From: Muricauda sp. MAR_2010_75
Lineage (GTDB): Bacteria > Bacteroidota > Bacteroidia > Flavobacteriales > Flavobacteriaceae
NCBI RefSeq assembly: GCF_000745185.1
Contig: NZ_JQNJ01000001.1
Coordinates: 3,206,501-3,270,500, forward strand
DNA: 64,000 bases
Direction of reading: 5' to 3'
Part shown: positions 23,165-31,013 of the stretch, one piece after another
How the letters are laid out: the number at the start of each line of letters is the position of its first letter
Numbering within the stretch: the stretch's first letter is position 1
The notes under the pieces: generated by a model
Seen by the model: only the letters and a program-made list of their open reading frames with translations
What the model was told of the DNA's origin: nothing
The model's database searches: none
Position numbers and translations under genes: made by a program

Positions 23165-25210
23165 ATGTTCCAAGTACACACAACAACCATTCAACAAGCA
23201 TATCACGGAATACATGAAAAAATATTTGATTTCAGAGTAGAAAAACCACTACCAAGTGATTGGACCGAAGCAAATGTAAAATTAGGATCCGATGTTTCCA
23301 GGTATGTTGGTCCCTTCAGCTATGATAGATCACCATATACCCGTGAAATAATTGATAATCTTAGTCCAACAAATCCAGTTGAAACCGTTGCTGTAATGAA
23401 ATGCGCCCAATCCGGGCTAACACAAGGGGTAATTATACCTGGAATATGTTATATAATTTCTGAAACCCCTGCCCCAATATTATTTATGGCCGGTGATAAG
23501 GAACTTGGTAAAAACTCAATCGAAACCCGTTTGGATCCTATTATAGAAAGTGCTGGAATTTCCCATTTAATCAGACCAAACGTTGTTAGAAAAAGAAACC
23601 AACGCACAGGTGATACATCAACAGGAAAAGAATTTGCAGGGGGCCAGTTAATCATGCAGGGAACCAAGAACGCGGATAAAATGCGGCAATTTTCCGTTAA
23701 ATATATTTTTGCTGATGATTGGGAAGCCGCCCCCCGTGACGATAAAAAGGAAGGTTCTACACAAAAATTGGTTGAAGGAAGGGCAACATCATATGGAAAC
23801 ACATCGAAGAAGTTTTATATATCTACCCCAGCTGTAGAACAAACTTCCAACATTGAACCAATTTATAACCAAGGGGATCAAAGAAAATGGCATTGGCAGT
23901 GTCCCCATTGTGAAGGCTGGATTGCTGTTGAATGGAGGGTCAAACGAGATGATAAAACCTATGGTGGCATCAAATATGAACTTGATGATTCAGGATCACT
24001 TAAGGAGGATAGTGTACACTATGAGTGCCAATTATGCCGTGGTAAAATCGATCAAAAACAAAAATACAGTTTAAACTTAAAAGGTAAGTGGATTCCAACC
24101 GCGAAACCAAAAAGACCCCAGATTAGAAGTTACTATTTAAACGCACTCATAATCCCCCCTGGATTTACAAGTTGGGTTGATTTGGTTTATGAATGGATTG
24201 ATGCCAACCCGCAAAATGGAGTTGTCGATACTGGTAAATTAAAGACATTTAAAAACATCAGGTTAGGCCAAACTTGGAAAGAAACCGGAGAAACTCCAAG
24301 GGTAAATGAGTTGATGAAAAACACCTGTCAATATCTTCCCGGAGTGGTCCCGGACCTAACTAGTGAAGCCCAAGGCAATGGCCCAATAATCATGTTGACA
24401 TTGGCGTGTGACCTTAATGGAATAATGACAGATAGAAAAGAGGATGTTCGGTTGGATTGGGAGTTGGTTGCACATTCTAAATCTGGTGCCACTTATTCCG
24501 TTGATCATGGAAGTATTGGAACCTTTAAGCGTGATCGCGATAAAACAGAATTTGAAAGAAATACAGATGGTGACAGGGAAAAGTATACCTATAATCATGG
24601 GTATCTTAACAGTGTGTGGCCAATTTTTGAAAAGTTGATTAGAAAAGAATGGCCAACAGAAAGTGGAGAGGGTACAATGTCCGCTTTGGTGACCCTAATT
24701 GATACCGGGTACTTTACAAGACTTGCGTTTCAGTTCATAGACAGCATTCACGATAGGGTTATTTTTGGCATCAAAGGGGAAGGTGATATCAAATATAGAA
24801 GTGTTTTAAAGGATACCCCTATGGTTAAGTTGTCCAGGGAAGTAAACACGCTTTATTTGCTTGAGGTAAACCAACTTAAAGATGAATTGAGCAGCTACAT
24901 AAAACTAAAAAAAGGCAATGATGATTATCAACCACCTGGGTTTATGAACTTTCCCCAACCAACGGATGGTAAGTATACCATGACAAGCTTTTTCCAACAT
25001 TTTGAAGGTGAGCGAAGGGTTGAAGAGATCAGGGACGGAAATGTAGTTGGTTTCAAGTGGGAAAAGAAAAACAATCAAAGTCTTAACCACTTTTGGGATG
25101 TTAGGGTATACAACTTAGCCGCTAGATATGTGTGGTTGGATCTTTTTGTAAAATCCGAAAAGAATATTCGTTCCATAACTTGGGCTGAGTATGTTGAATT
25201 GGTCAGTTGA
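23165..25210 (+). CDS. Terminase large subunit, GpA family
   Basis: The 681-residue protein belongs to the lambda gpA-type terminases. The ATPase has a deviant Walker A 'KCAQSGLTQG' (79-88) and an acidic Walker B-like stretch 'YIFADDWEAAPRD' (180-192). A CxxC zinc site (around 240 and 285, 'CPHCEGW', 'CQLCRG') is typical for the family. The C-terminal nuclease part includes 'LIDTGYFT'. It cuts concatemers and drives DNA into the head. The gene after it is not the portal, which is unusual. Confidence 0.93.
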   Translation: MFQVHTTTIQQAYHGIHEKIFDFRVEKPLPSDWTEANVKLGSDVSRYVGPFSYDRSPYTREIIDNLSPTNPVETVAVMKCAQSGLTQGVIIPGICYIISETPAPILFMAGDKELGKNSIETRLDPIIESAGISHLIRPNVVRKRNQRTGDTSTGKEFAGGQLIMQGTKNADKMRQFSVKYIFADDWEAAPRDDKKEGSTQKLVEGRATSYGNTSKKFYISTPAVEQTSNIEPIYNQGDQRKWHWQCPHCEGWIAVEWRVKRDDKTYGGIKYELDDSGSLKEDSVHYECQLCRGKIDQKQKYSLNLKGKWIPTAKPKRPQIRSYYLNALIIPPGFTSWVDLVYEWIDANPQNGVVDTGKLKTFKNIRLGQTWKETGETPRVNELMKNTCQYLPGVVPDLTSEAQGNGPIIMLTLACDLNGIMTDRKEDVRLDWELVAHSKSGATYSVDHGSIGTFKRDRDKTEFERNTDGDREKYTYNHGYLNSVWPIFEKLIRKEWPTESGEGTMSALVTLIDTGYFTRLAFQFIDSIHDRVIFGIKGEGDIKYRSVLKDTPMVKLSREVNTLYLLEVNQLKDELSSYIKLKKGNDDYQPPGFMNFPQPTDGKYTMTSFFQHFEGERRVEEIRDGNVVGFKWEKKNNQSLNHFWDVRVYNLAARYVWLDLFVKSEKNIRSITWAEYVELVS

Positions 25211-25211
25211 T

Positions 25212-26030
25212 ATGAAAAAACAATTACTTATTTCTGTTAGTGGGGGTAGATCATCAGCGATGATGGCCAGACACATCCAAACCAGCCCTAAATATTCAGA
25301 TTTTGAAAAACTATATGTTTTTGCCAATACAGGACAGGAACGCCCCGAAACCATTCAGTTTCTAAGGGATTTGGTTGATCATTGGGGAATTCCTTTGGTT
25401 TTAATTGAAGGATTATACTCCAACGAACTTGGAGTTGGTGTAAGCTATAAAATTGTTGACTTTGAAAATTTGGATATGAGTTCAGGTCCATTTACAGGAG
25501 CCATAGAGCAATTAAATAAAATCAAATGGACCGGTGTCCCCAATCAAGCAACCCCATATTGTTCATCATATTTAAAAACCCGCCCAATCCACAAATTTGC
25601 AACTGATGTGTTTGGAACCCCAAATTATATTAAAGCAATTGGATACAGGTTTGAAGATATGCCAAAAAGGATAACAATTTCAGCATTGGAACAAAAAACC
25701 GACTTAATAGCCCCTTTGCTTACTGATTTTGAACAACCAATCCCGTTAAGGGAATTAAATAGGTTTTGGAACAATCAACCGTTTAAGTTAAAAATCAACT
25801 CCAACTATGGTAATTGCCAACTGTGCTGGAAAAAAAGTGAAAAAAATTTAATCAAATCCATCCGTTATGGAGTTGATTGTATTGATTGGTACAGGGATAT
25901 GGAAAGAAAATACGACAATAGATTTTTTAGAAATAATTTAAGTATAGATGATTTGATTTCCATGGCCAGCATAACAAATCAGATAGAGGTTTTTAGTGAT
26001 GAGGGAGAAAGCTGTTTTTGTGGAATATAG
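25212..26030 (+). CDS. PP-loop ATPase of the PAPS-reductase family
   Basis: ATG 25212 gives 272 residues. The PP-loop 'SGGRSSA' (10-16) defines the N-type ATP pyrophosphatase fold. 'GIPLVLIEGLYSNELGVGVSYKIVDFENL', 'ATPYCSSYLKTRPIHKFA' and a CxxC 'GNCQLCWKK' follow. Family members use adenylation to transfer sulfur or amines. Phage copies sit near modification genes and may alter DNA or tRNA. It lies between the terminase and the head protease, a moron position. Confidence 0.85.
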   Translation: MKKQLLISVSGGRSSAMMARHIQTSPKYSDFEKLYVFANTGQERPETIQFLRDLVDHWGIPLVLIEGLYSNELGVGVSYKIVDFENLDMSSGPFTGAIEQLNKIKWTGVPNQATPYCSSYLKTRPIHKFATDVFGTPNYIKAIGYRFEDMPKRITISALEQKTDLIAPLLTDFEQPIPLRELNRFWNNQPFKLKINSNYGNCQLCWKKSEKNLIKSIRYGVDCIDWYRDMERKYDNRFFRNNLSIDDLISMASITNQIEVFSDEGESCFCGI

Positions 26031-26066
26031 GACCCAACCATTTCAATACTGTTTGGCATCCAACAC

Positions 26067-26105
26067 TAACTTATTTTTATAAGCTGCATCCAGATATAGT
26101 TTTGA
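26067..26105 (+). promoter_or_regulatory. 39-bp repeat, candidate late promoter (copy A)
   Basis: This stretch matches 43855-43893 at 37 of 39 positions. It holds the palindromic ACTTATTTTTATAAG and ends in TAGTTTTG, a good Bacteroidota -7 element (TAnnTTTG, 26097-26104). The next start codon lies 30 bp on. The second copy stands before the gpW-portal genes, so both may be controlled together. Confidence 0.6.
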
Positions 26106-26129
26106 TCAATCGGAAATAAAACCGATTGA
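26106..26129 (+). promoter_or_regulatory. Leader hairpin before the head protease gene
   Basis: TCAATCGG and CCGATTGA form a perfect 8-bp stem with an 8-nt loop, ending 5 bp before ATG 26135. It directly follows the candidate promoter and could regulate translation. It is absent at the second promoter copy. Confidence 0.45.
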
Positions 26130-26134
26130 GCACT

Positions 26135-27400
26135 ATGAATGTAGCATTGGCACGTGAAGTATATGGGCAACCATGGAACATGGACTTCTTTTCTTATCAA
26201 GCCTATGGTTCACTGCTAAAGGATTTTCAAAACGGGGTTTCCCTTGAGATCCCCGAAACTAAGTTCAATAGTCCATTTGTAGTTTCAAAAACCCAAGGAA
26301 AAAGATTAATCCAAAGACCTTACCAACTAGACAACAATGAAGATTTTGAAGGTGTTGGCCTGATAAGGCTAGATGGTCCAATCACCAGAAAAGGAGGTAT
26401 GTCATCTTATGGTATGGTAGACCTTTCAGCCATGATGATGAGAATGGCAAAGGATGACAGAATCAAGTCTTTTATTGTTCATACTGATTCCGGTGGTGGA
26501 GCATCTTCAGCTGTTGACATACTAGCAGATACTATTTTAGAAATTGACGCTGATAAACCGGTTTATGGACATATTGAAAAAGGTGGAATGGCCGCATCCG
26601 CAGCTTTTGGGATACTTACCGCTTGCCGTTCCATTCACGCCGCTGATAAGATGAACATCGTTGGAAGCTGTGGTACCATGATACAGTTTGATGGTAGATC
26701 AGCCAACACAGAGGACCCCGAAGGAGTCAAACATATACGTCTATATGCCACAAAATCCATTAGAAAGAATGAAAGCTTTGAACAAGCATTGAATAATGAT
26801 GATTATGAAATTATCATCAATGATTTATTGGACCCTGTCAATCAAAAATTTCTCAAACAAATAGTAAAAAACAGACCCGTTTTAAAGGGGACCAAATTTG
26901 ATGATGGCCATCATGTTTTTGCAAAAGATGGTGTTGGTTCTTTCATAGATGGGTTTATGACTTTTGACCAAATGGTTGACAGTGCATTTAAAAATTCAAA
27001 TACGACCATGCGGTCAAAATCTAATATTAATCAAAAATCCAAAACAATGACTGTAGAGGAACTAAAGCAAAATCACCCAGCTACATATAATAGCATATTT
27101 AATGCTGGTGTTGCCGCTGAAAAAGACCGTACCGGTTCATGGTTGGCCCATTTGGGAACCGATCAAAAAATCGTGGTTGAAGGAATAAAAAGCGGTGAAG
27201 AAATTTCTGCAACCAAGCGTGAAGAACTTTTGGTTGCCGCAACTGCAAAACAGGGGTTGAACAACCTTGAACAAGATTCATCCAAAGGGGTGAGCACACC
27301 TGAAACAAAACCAACCACCAACGCAGATGAAGCTATTCAAAAGCAGGAGGAAGATGCGTTGGGGAACTCAATCAAAGATCACCTTAAAAAAACAGCGTAG
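26135..27400 (+). CDS. Head maturation protease, S49 (ClpP-like), with scaffold tail
   Basis: ATG 26135 gives 421 residues. The S49/SppA-like fold shows 'GPITRKGGMSSYG', 'IVHTDSGGGASSAVDILADTI' and the catalytic Ser region 'GGMAASAAFG' followed by 'GSCGTM'. A helical, charged C-terminal stretch (about 295-421), starting near an internal Met, resembles a fused scaffolding protein like lambda C/Nu3. The enzyme cleaves head proteins during prohead maturation. It is followed 4 bp later by the decoration protein. Confidence 0.88.
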   Translation: MNVALAREVYGQPWNMDFFSYQAYGSLLKDFQNGVSLEIPETKFNSPFVVSKTQGKRLIQRPYQLDNNEDFEGVGLIRLDGPITRKGGMSSYGMVDLSAMMMRMAKDDRIKSFIVHTDSGGGASSAVDILADTILEIDADKPVYGHIEKGGMAASAAFGILTACRSIHAADKMNIVGSCGTMIQFDGRSANTEDPEGVKHIRLYATKSIRKNESFEQALNNDDYEIIINDLLDPVNQKFLKQIVKNRPVLKGTKFDDGHHVFAKDGVGSFIDGFMTFDQMVDSAFKNSNTTMRSKSNINQKSKTMTVEELKQNHPATYNSIFNAGVAAEKDRTGSWLAHLGTDQKIVVEGIKSGEEISATKREELLVAATAKQGLNNLEQDSSKGVSTPETKPTTNADEAIQKQEEDALGNSIKDHLKKTA

Positions 27401-27403
27401 GCC

Positions 27404-27856
27404 ATGGAAGAATTCACCCAAAGAGATCAGACAGCAAGTAAAAGCTTCATGGACATTGAGTTCAAGCACATCTTTTTGTTTGACAACAAATTTGCCGACA
27501 TCATTTTCAATAATGATACTGGTGATGATTATGAGTTGGTCCCGGGGTTGGTAGTGGTTAGAGATGCTTCCAACCCAACCAAGGCTGTTGTTCCCGATAT
27601 TTCTGTTGATACATCTGGATTGGTAAACATTATTGGTGTTATCAGTAATACAACCAAGAAAACATTAGCTGACAACGCTGATGATAACAGCCAATATTGC
27701 CACGGTGGTACAATCAATACAGATCATTTGATTTTACCAGCCGGTGTGACCTTAGACACTGTTCCCTTGAATGCAGGCAAAACTGTAGGGGATATTCTCA
27801 AGGGTCTTGGATTTGAACTTGTAAGCGGAATTAGTAACACAAAATTTGACAACTAA
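27404..27856 (+). CDS. Head decoration protein-like
   Basis: The 150-residue protein is strand-rich with 'ELVPGLVVVRDASNPTKAVVPDISVDTSGLVNIIGVIS', reminiscent of lambda gpD-like capsid stabilisers. The position between protease/scaffold and major capsid supports this. Its stop overlaps the capsid start by one base. Confidence 0.7.
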   Translation: MEEFTQRDQTASKSFMDIEFKHIFLFDNKFADIIFNNDTGDDYELVPGLVVVRDASNPTKAVVPDISVDTSGLVNIIGVISNTTKKTLADNADDNSQYCHGGTINTDHLILPAGVTLDTVPLNAGKTVGDILKGLGFELVSGISNTKFDN

Positions 27857-28929
27857 TGATACCAATTGTACAGCATAGGAGAATTTTAACCCAAAGTATC
27901 ATTGAGACATTCAGTGATATGGTCACCCCAAAGGCTGGGTTTGGTGCCTGGTTTCCAACCAAAACCAGTAAAAGTAAATTGGTTGGTATTGAGGTTGAAC
28001 GGAACAGCAAAAAAATTGCTGCAGATGTGTTGCCGCACAGTGAAGGTAATTACAATACGTTTGATCAGTCAACTGAAAAGCTCTTTGAGCCAGCTGAGTA
28101 TAAAGAATTCTTTGATTTCAGTAAGACCAGGTATTATGATGTGACGTTTGGTGCCGGAAACATTCCGATTGAAAACCAAACCATGGACATGGCTTCCGAA
28201 GCAATGAAGAAACTTACAATTCTTAGAAATAAGATTGAAAGTTCAAAGGAAAGACAACGCGCCCAAGTTCTACAAACAGGTATTGTAACATTTGACAAAT
28301 GGGCAACGGTTGACTTTAAAAGAAAGGCTGATTCCCTAGAGGCTTTGACCGGAAATAATGTTTGGGGCGGAACCACAGCGGATATCATCAAAGATCTTTC
28401 TACAGGTGGGGAGTTTCTAAGACAAGTTGGAAAGTCCGCAACCAATGAAATTGATGTGATTTGTGGTCGTGACGCATTTAGGTTGTTGATTGCTGACACC
28501 AAGGTTAAGGCGATGTTGGAAAACAGGAGAATTAACCGTGGTGAATTGAACAGACCTGAATTGAACGATGCCACCGGATTGTCATTCCACGGACAGATTA
28601 GTGGAGATGATTTCTTGTTTAACATTTGGACTTATAATGAGTTCTATGAAGATGAGTCTGGAAACTACATCAAGATGTTGGATAATGACAAGGTGGTTAT
28701 GTTGCCATCAGACTTTAAGGGATGCACATCACACGCAGCCCTTCCACAACCAATGCGAGTGGTCAACAATGGACAATATGAGGAATTTGTTCAATTGGTG
28801 GAAGCTGAATACAACACGTATAACTATGTAGATCAACGCAACTTTGCCCACTTGTTTAAGGTGTATTCTAAGCCTTTAGCATTGCCCGTGAGCATTGATA
28901 GAATTTACACAATCCAAGTAACAGAATAG
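27856..28929 (+). CDS. Major capsid protein, lambda E-type
   Basis: The 357-residue protein follows the decoration gene and matches the E-type (HK97 fold) capsid family: N-terminal arm 'IVQHRRILTQSIIETF', spine helix region around residues 110-140 and a late 'LFKVYSKPLALPV'. The gene is closed by a strong terminator, as expected for the most highly expressed structural gene. Confidence 0.9.
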   Translation: MIPIVQHRRILTQSIIETFSDMVTPKAGFGAWFPTKTSKSKLVGIEVERNSKKIAADVLPHSEGNYNTFDQSTEKLFEPAEYKEFFDFSKTRYYDVTFGAGNIPIENQTMDMASEAMKKLTILRNKIESSKERQRAQVLQTGIVTFDKWATVDFKRKADSLEALTGNNVWGGTTADIIKDLSTGGEFLRQVGKSATNEIDVICGRDAFRLLIADTKVKAMLENRRINRGELNRPELNDATGLSFHGQISGDDFLFNIWTYNEFYEDESGNYIKMLDNDKVVMLPSDFKGCTSHAALPQPMRVVNNGQYEEFVQLVEAEYNTYNYVDQRNFAHLFKVYSKPLALPVSIDRIYTIQVTE

Positions 28930-28950
28930 TATTCATTTTCAATAGCTGAA

Positions 28951-28988
28951 AAGACCCCTTGATGTGAGGTTTTTAAAGGGGTCTTTTT
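28951..28988 (+). terminator. Intrinsic terminator after the capsid gene
   Basis: AAGACCCC pairs with GGGGTCTT and is followed by a T run. It lies 21 bp after the capsid stop. Confidence 0.88.
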
Positions 28989-29039
28989 TCTCAATCAAAA
29001 ACAACAGTTGTGTTGACATCAAAAACAAAAACCAAAAAA

Positions 29040-29516
29040 ATGAAAACACTTAGATTATTTACCATTGCGTTGATTGCAATTTGCCTTGTTTCCACAGCAA
29101 CATTTGCAAGTCAACAACCATTTTCTGAAGAAAAAGAAACAGCTTTTATTCAACCCCAGAACATCTTGGATAGTGAAATTCAAGATGGGGCGTCTATTGA
29201 TGAAGGCTTTAGTTTCCAAGTAAATCTTCCAGATGATGCAAAACCTGAAAACCCCAAGAATTTAGTGTTGATTAACCGATATGTTACGCAAGATGATATA
29301 TGGGTCTGTCAAGGTTTAGGGGTCAATACAAAAACTCTATTTTATAGCTTTGGAAATCAAATTTTGGATGAAATTGAAGGTACTACTGCCATCTTCATAT
29401 ATGGTCCCGAGTTTAATTTACAAGAATATTGTTTTGTGACATCGGATAATGGCGCAACACTTCCAAAGTACTATAAACCAGACACACAACAAAAATATAT
29501 TGAACCGTCTGAATAG
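29040..29516 (+). CDS. Secreted moron protein of unknown function
   Basis: ATG 29040 gives 158 residues with a clear signal peptide (KTLRLFTIALIAICLVSTATFASQ, cut near residue 23). The mature part has two Cys residues ('IWVCQG' and 'EYCFV') that may pair. The gene stands between two terminators and a tRNA in the middle of the structural operon, the hallmark of a moron expressed in the lysogen. No family is recognised. Confidence 0.7.
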   Translation: MKTLRLFTIALIAICLVSTATFASQQPFSEEKETAFIQPQNILDSEIQDGASIDEGFSFQVNLPDDAKPENPKNLVLINRYVTQDDIWVCQGLGVNTKTLFYSFGNQILDEIEGTTAIFIYGPEFNLQEYCFVTSDNGATLPKYYKPDTQQKYIEPSE

Positions 29517-29524
29517 GTCAATCT

Positions 29525-29568
29525 AACACCCTCAAAGCCCCGATTAATGGGGCTATAAAGGGGGTGTT
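29525..29568 (+). terminator. Two-tier hairpin after the moron
   Basis: The outer arms AACACCC/GGGTGTT enclose the inner arms AGCCCC/GGGGCT. It begins 8 bp after the moron stop and ends 5 bp before the tRNA. The T run is weak, so it may also serve as a processing structure. Confidence 0.65.
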
Positions 29569-29573
29569 AAAAT

Positions 29574-29646
29574 CGTGGGGTAGAGCAGTAGGTAGCTCGG
29601 TGGGCTCATAACCCGCAGGTCATCGGTTCGAGTCCGATCCCCGCAA
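29574..29646 (+). tRNA. Initiator-type tRNA-Met (CAT) encoded by the phage
   Basis: A 73-nt cloverleaf without encoded CCA. Stems are CGTGGGG/CCCCGCA, GAGC/GCTC, GTGGG/CCCGC around CTCATAA, and ATCGG/CCGAT. It has the hallmarks of a bacterial initiator: an unpaired C1-A72 at the acceptor end, three successive G-C pairs at the base of the anticodon stem, and A11-U24 in the D stem. It lies between the moron and the head-completion genes on the coding strand. Confidence 0.92.
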
Positions 29647-29662
29647 CAAAACACTCAGAGTC

Positions 29663-29992
29663 ATGTATAAAATCAATGTAATTGCCCATATGTTGAAGGG
29701 CGACAAAATCGCAAAGGCAGGTGAATTGGTTTCAGAAGAACAATTGGCCGGCAACGTTAAAACCCTTTTGAATGAGGGTTACATTGTTCAAGCTTCAAAG
29801 AAAGAGGTTGAGGAATGGAAAAAATCAAAATCCAGTGTAGAAGCTGCCAAGAAGAAGGAAGAAGAGGCTAAAAAAGCTGAAGCCGAAGCTGCCAAGAAGA
29901 AGGAAGAAGAGGCTAAAAAAGCTGAAGCCGAAGCTGCCAAGAAGAAGGAAGAAGAGGCTAAAAAAGCTGAAGCCGAAGCTGCCAAGAAGTAA
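29663..29992 (+). CDS. Phage protein with Lys/Glu/Ala repeat tail
   Basis: The 109-residue protein has an N-terminal 50-residue domain ('INVIAHMLKGDKIAKAGELVSEEQLAGNVKTLLNEGYIV') like small phage head-tail region proteins. A tail of three identical 15-residue repeats rich in Lys, Glu and Ala should form a long charged single helix. Function is unknown. Confidence 0.6.
   Translation: MYKINVIAHMLKGDKIAKAGELVSEEQLAGNVKTLLNEGYIVQASKKEVEEWKKSKSSVEAAKKKEEEAKKAEAEAAKKKEEEAKKAEAEAAKKKEEEAKKAEAEAAKK
29843..29989 (+). repeat. Three perfect 45-bp tandem repeats
   Basis: Three identical 45-bp units (29843-29977) and a 12-bp partial unit encode the helical tail. Perfect identity at silent positions points to recent slippage or recombination, so the copy number is likely to vary. 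Confidence 0.92.
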
Positions 29993-30002
29993 TTAACTCA
30001 CT

Positions 30003-30389
30003 ATGTCCACTGGAAAAATTTTAGCCGCTGCCCGCGCTGATTTCAAACGATTCATTGAAGGTGGTGGATTTTATGAGGACATAGTTTTAAAAACCCCGGA
30101 TGGGGTAACATCATACGAAGTTAAAGGGTCTGCCAGTAAGCACCACATCAATTTTGACAGTGATGGCAACCCAATAAACAGTAAGAACGCTCATATATGT
30201 ATTGTTGAATCAAGTTTGGTTGACCTGGGAATCCAAACCAGAAACGCTAGTGGTGAAGTTAATCTTTTTAAATGGAGAGTGGATTATCCGGATAGTACTG
30301 GCCAGGTAAAAAATTACATTATTGAACAGACTTTTCCAGATGAAACCGTTGGGGGTATTGTTTGCATTTTAGGTGATTTTCAAAATTAG
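30003..30389 (+). CDS. Head-completion or connector-like protein
   Basis: The 128-residue strand-rich protein stands between capsid and sheath genes, where lambda-like phages carry FII-type connector proteins. No signature is distinctive enough to name it; position is the main evidence. Confidence 0.5.
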   Translation: MSTGKILAAARADFKRFIEGGGFYEDIVLKTPDGVTSYEVKGSASKHHINFDSDGNPINSKNAHICIVESSLVDLGIQTRNASGEVNLFKWRVDYPDSTGQVKNYIIEQTFPDETVGGIVCILGDFQN

Positions 30390-30392
30390 AAC

Positions 30393-30995
30393 ATGGCTAT
30401 AATAACAGAAACAATTCCTAAACAAGCTTTTGAAGTTGTTGGCGAACAGATTGGTGCCATTTTGACTATTGAACTGGTCAATCAAAAAACACTTCACGGC
30501 TTGACTGAAAATATGGATGTTTACCATGAACGTACAACACCATATGATAAGTCAGAAGGTGTAATGGTGAATGTTCTTTTGGATAATGCAACCTATGAAG
30601 GCTTCAACCCATCATCATCCAACGGACCCGTAAGGTTCAATGTTGATGTTTATGGCACGGCCAAATCAAATCAGGATGATAAGGGGGATAAGTTGAGTCA
30701 AAAACTGGTGCAAAAAATCATCGGTTGGATTAGATATATACTTTCCCATACCAAACACAAAACATTGTTACTTCCCTCTACAACCATAGGGGGAACCTAT
30801 GTTACAGGGTTTCAAGTGTATGATTTAGAGAATGTACAAGATGCCGCCTATGTACGTATGATGCGATTGAATTTTGAGGTGAAGGTAGTTGAAAACCAAG
30901 ATTTATGGGAAAGTACACAACTGCTTGGAAATGATACCCAAGTCAAGCTTGAAGAAACTGATAAAGGGTTCAAATACATATTAGAAAACGATTAA
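30393..30995 (+). CDS. Tail completion/terminator-like protein
   Basis: The 200-residue protein precedes the sheath gene, where Mu-like phages carry gp37 and P2-like phages the tail-completion gene. The centre has 'KLSQKLVQKIIGWIRYILSHTKH' and a strand-rich end. The role is inferred from gene order. Confidence 0.5.
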   Translation: MAIITETIPKQAFEVVGEQIGAILTIELVNQKTLHGLTENMDVYHERTTPYDKSEGVMVNVLLDNATYEGFNPSSSNGPVRFNVDVYGTAKSNQDDKGDKLSQKLVQKIIGWIRYILSHTKHKTLLLPSTTIGGTYVTGFQVYDLENVQDAAYVRMMRLNFEVKVVENQDLWESTQLLGNDTQVKLEETDKGFKYILEND

Positions 30996-31013
30996 TACAA
31001 AACTTAAAAGGTT

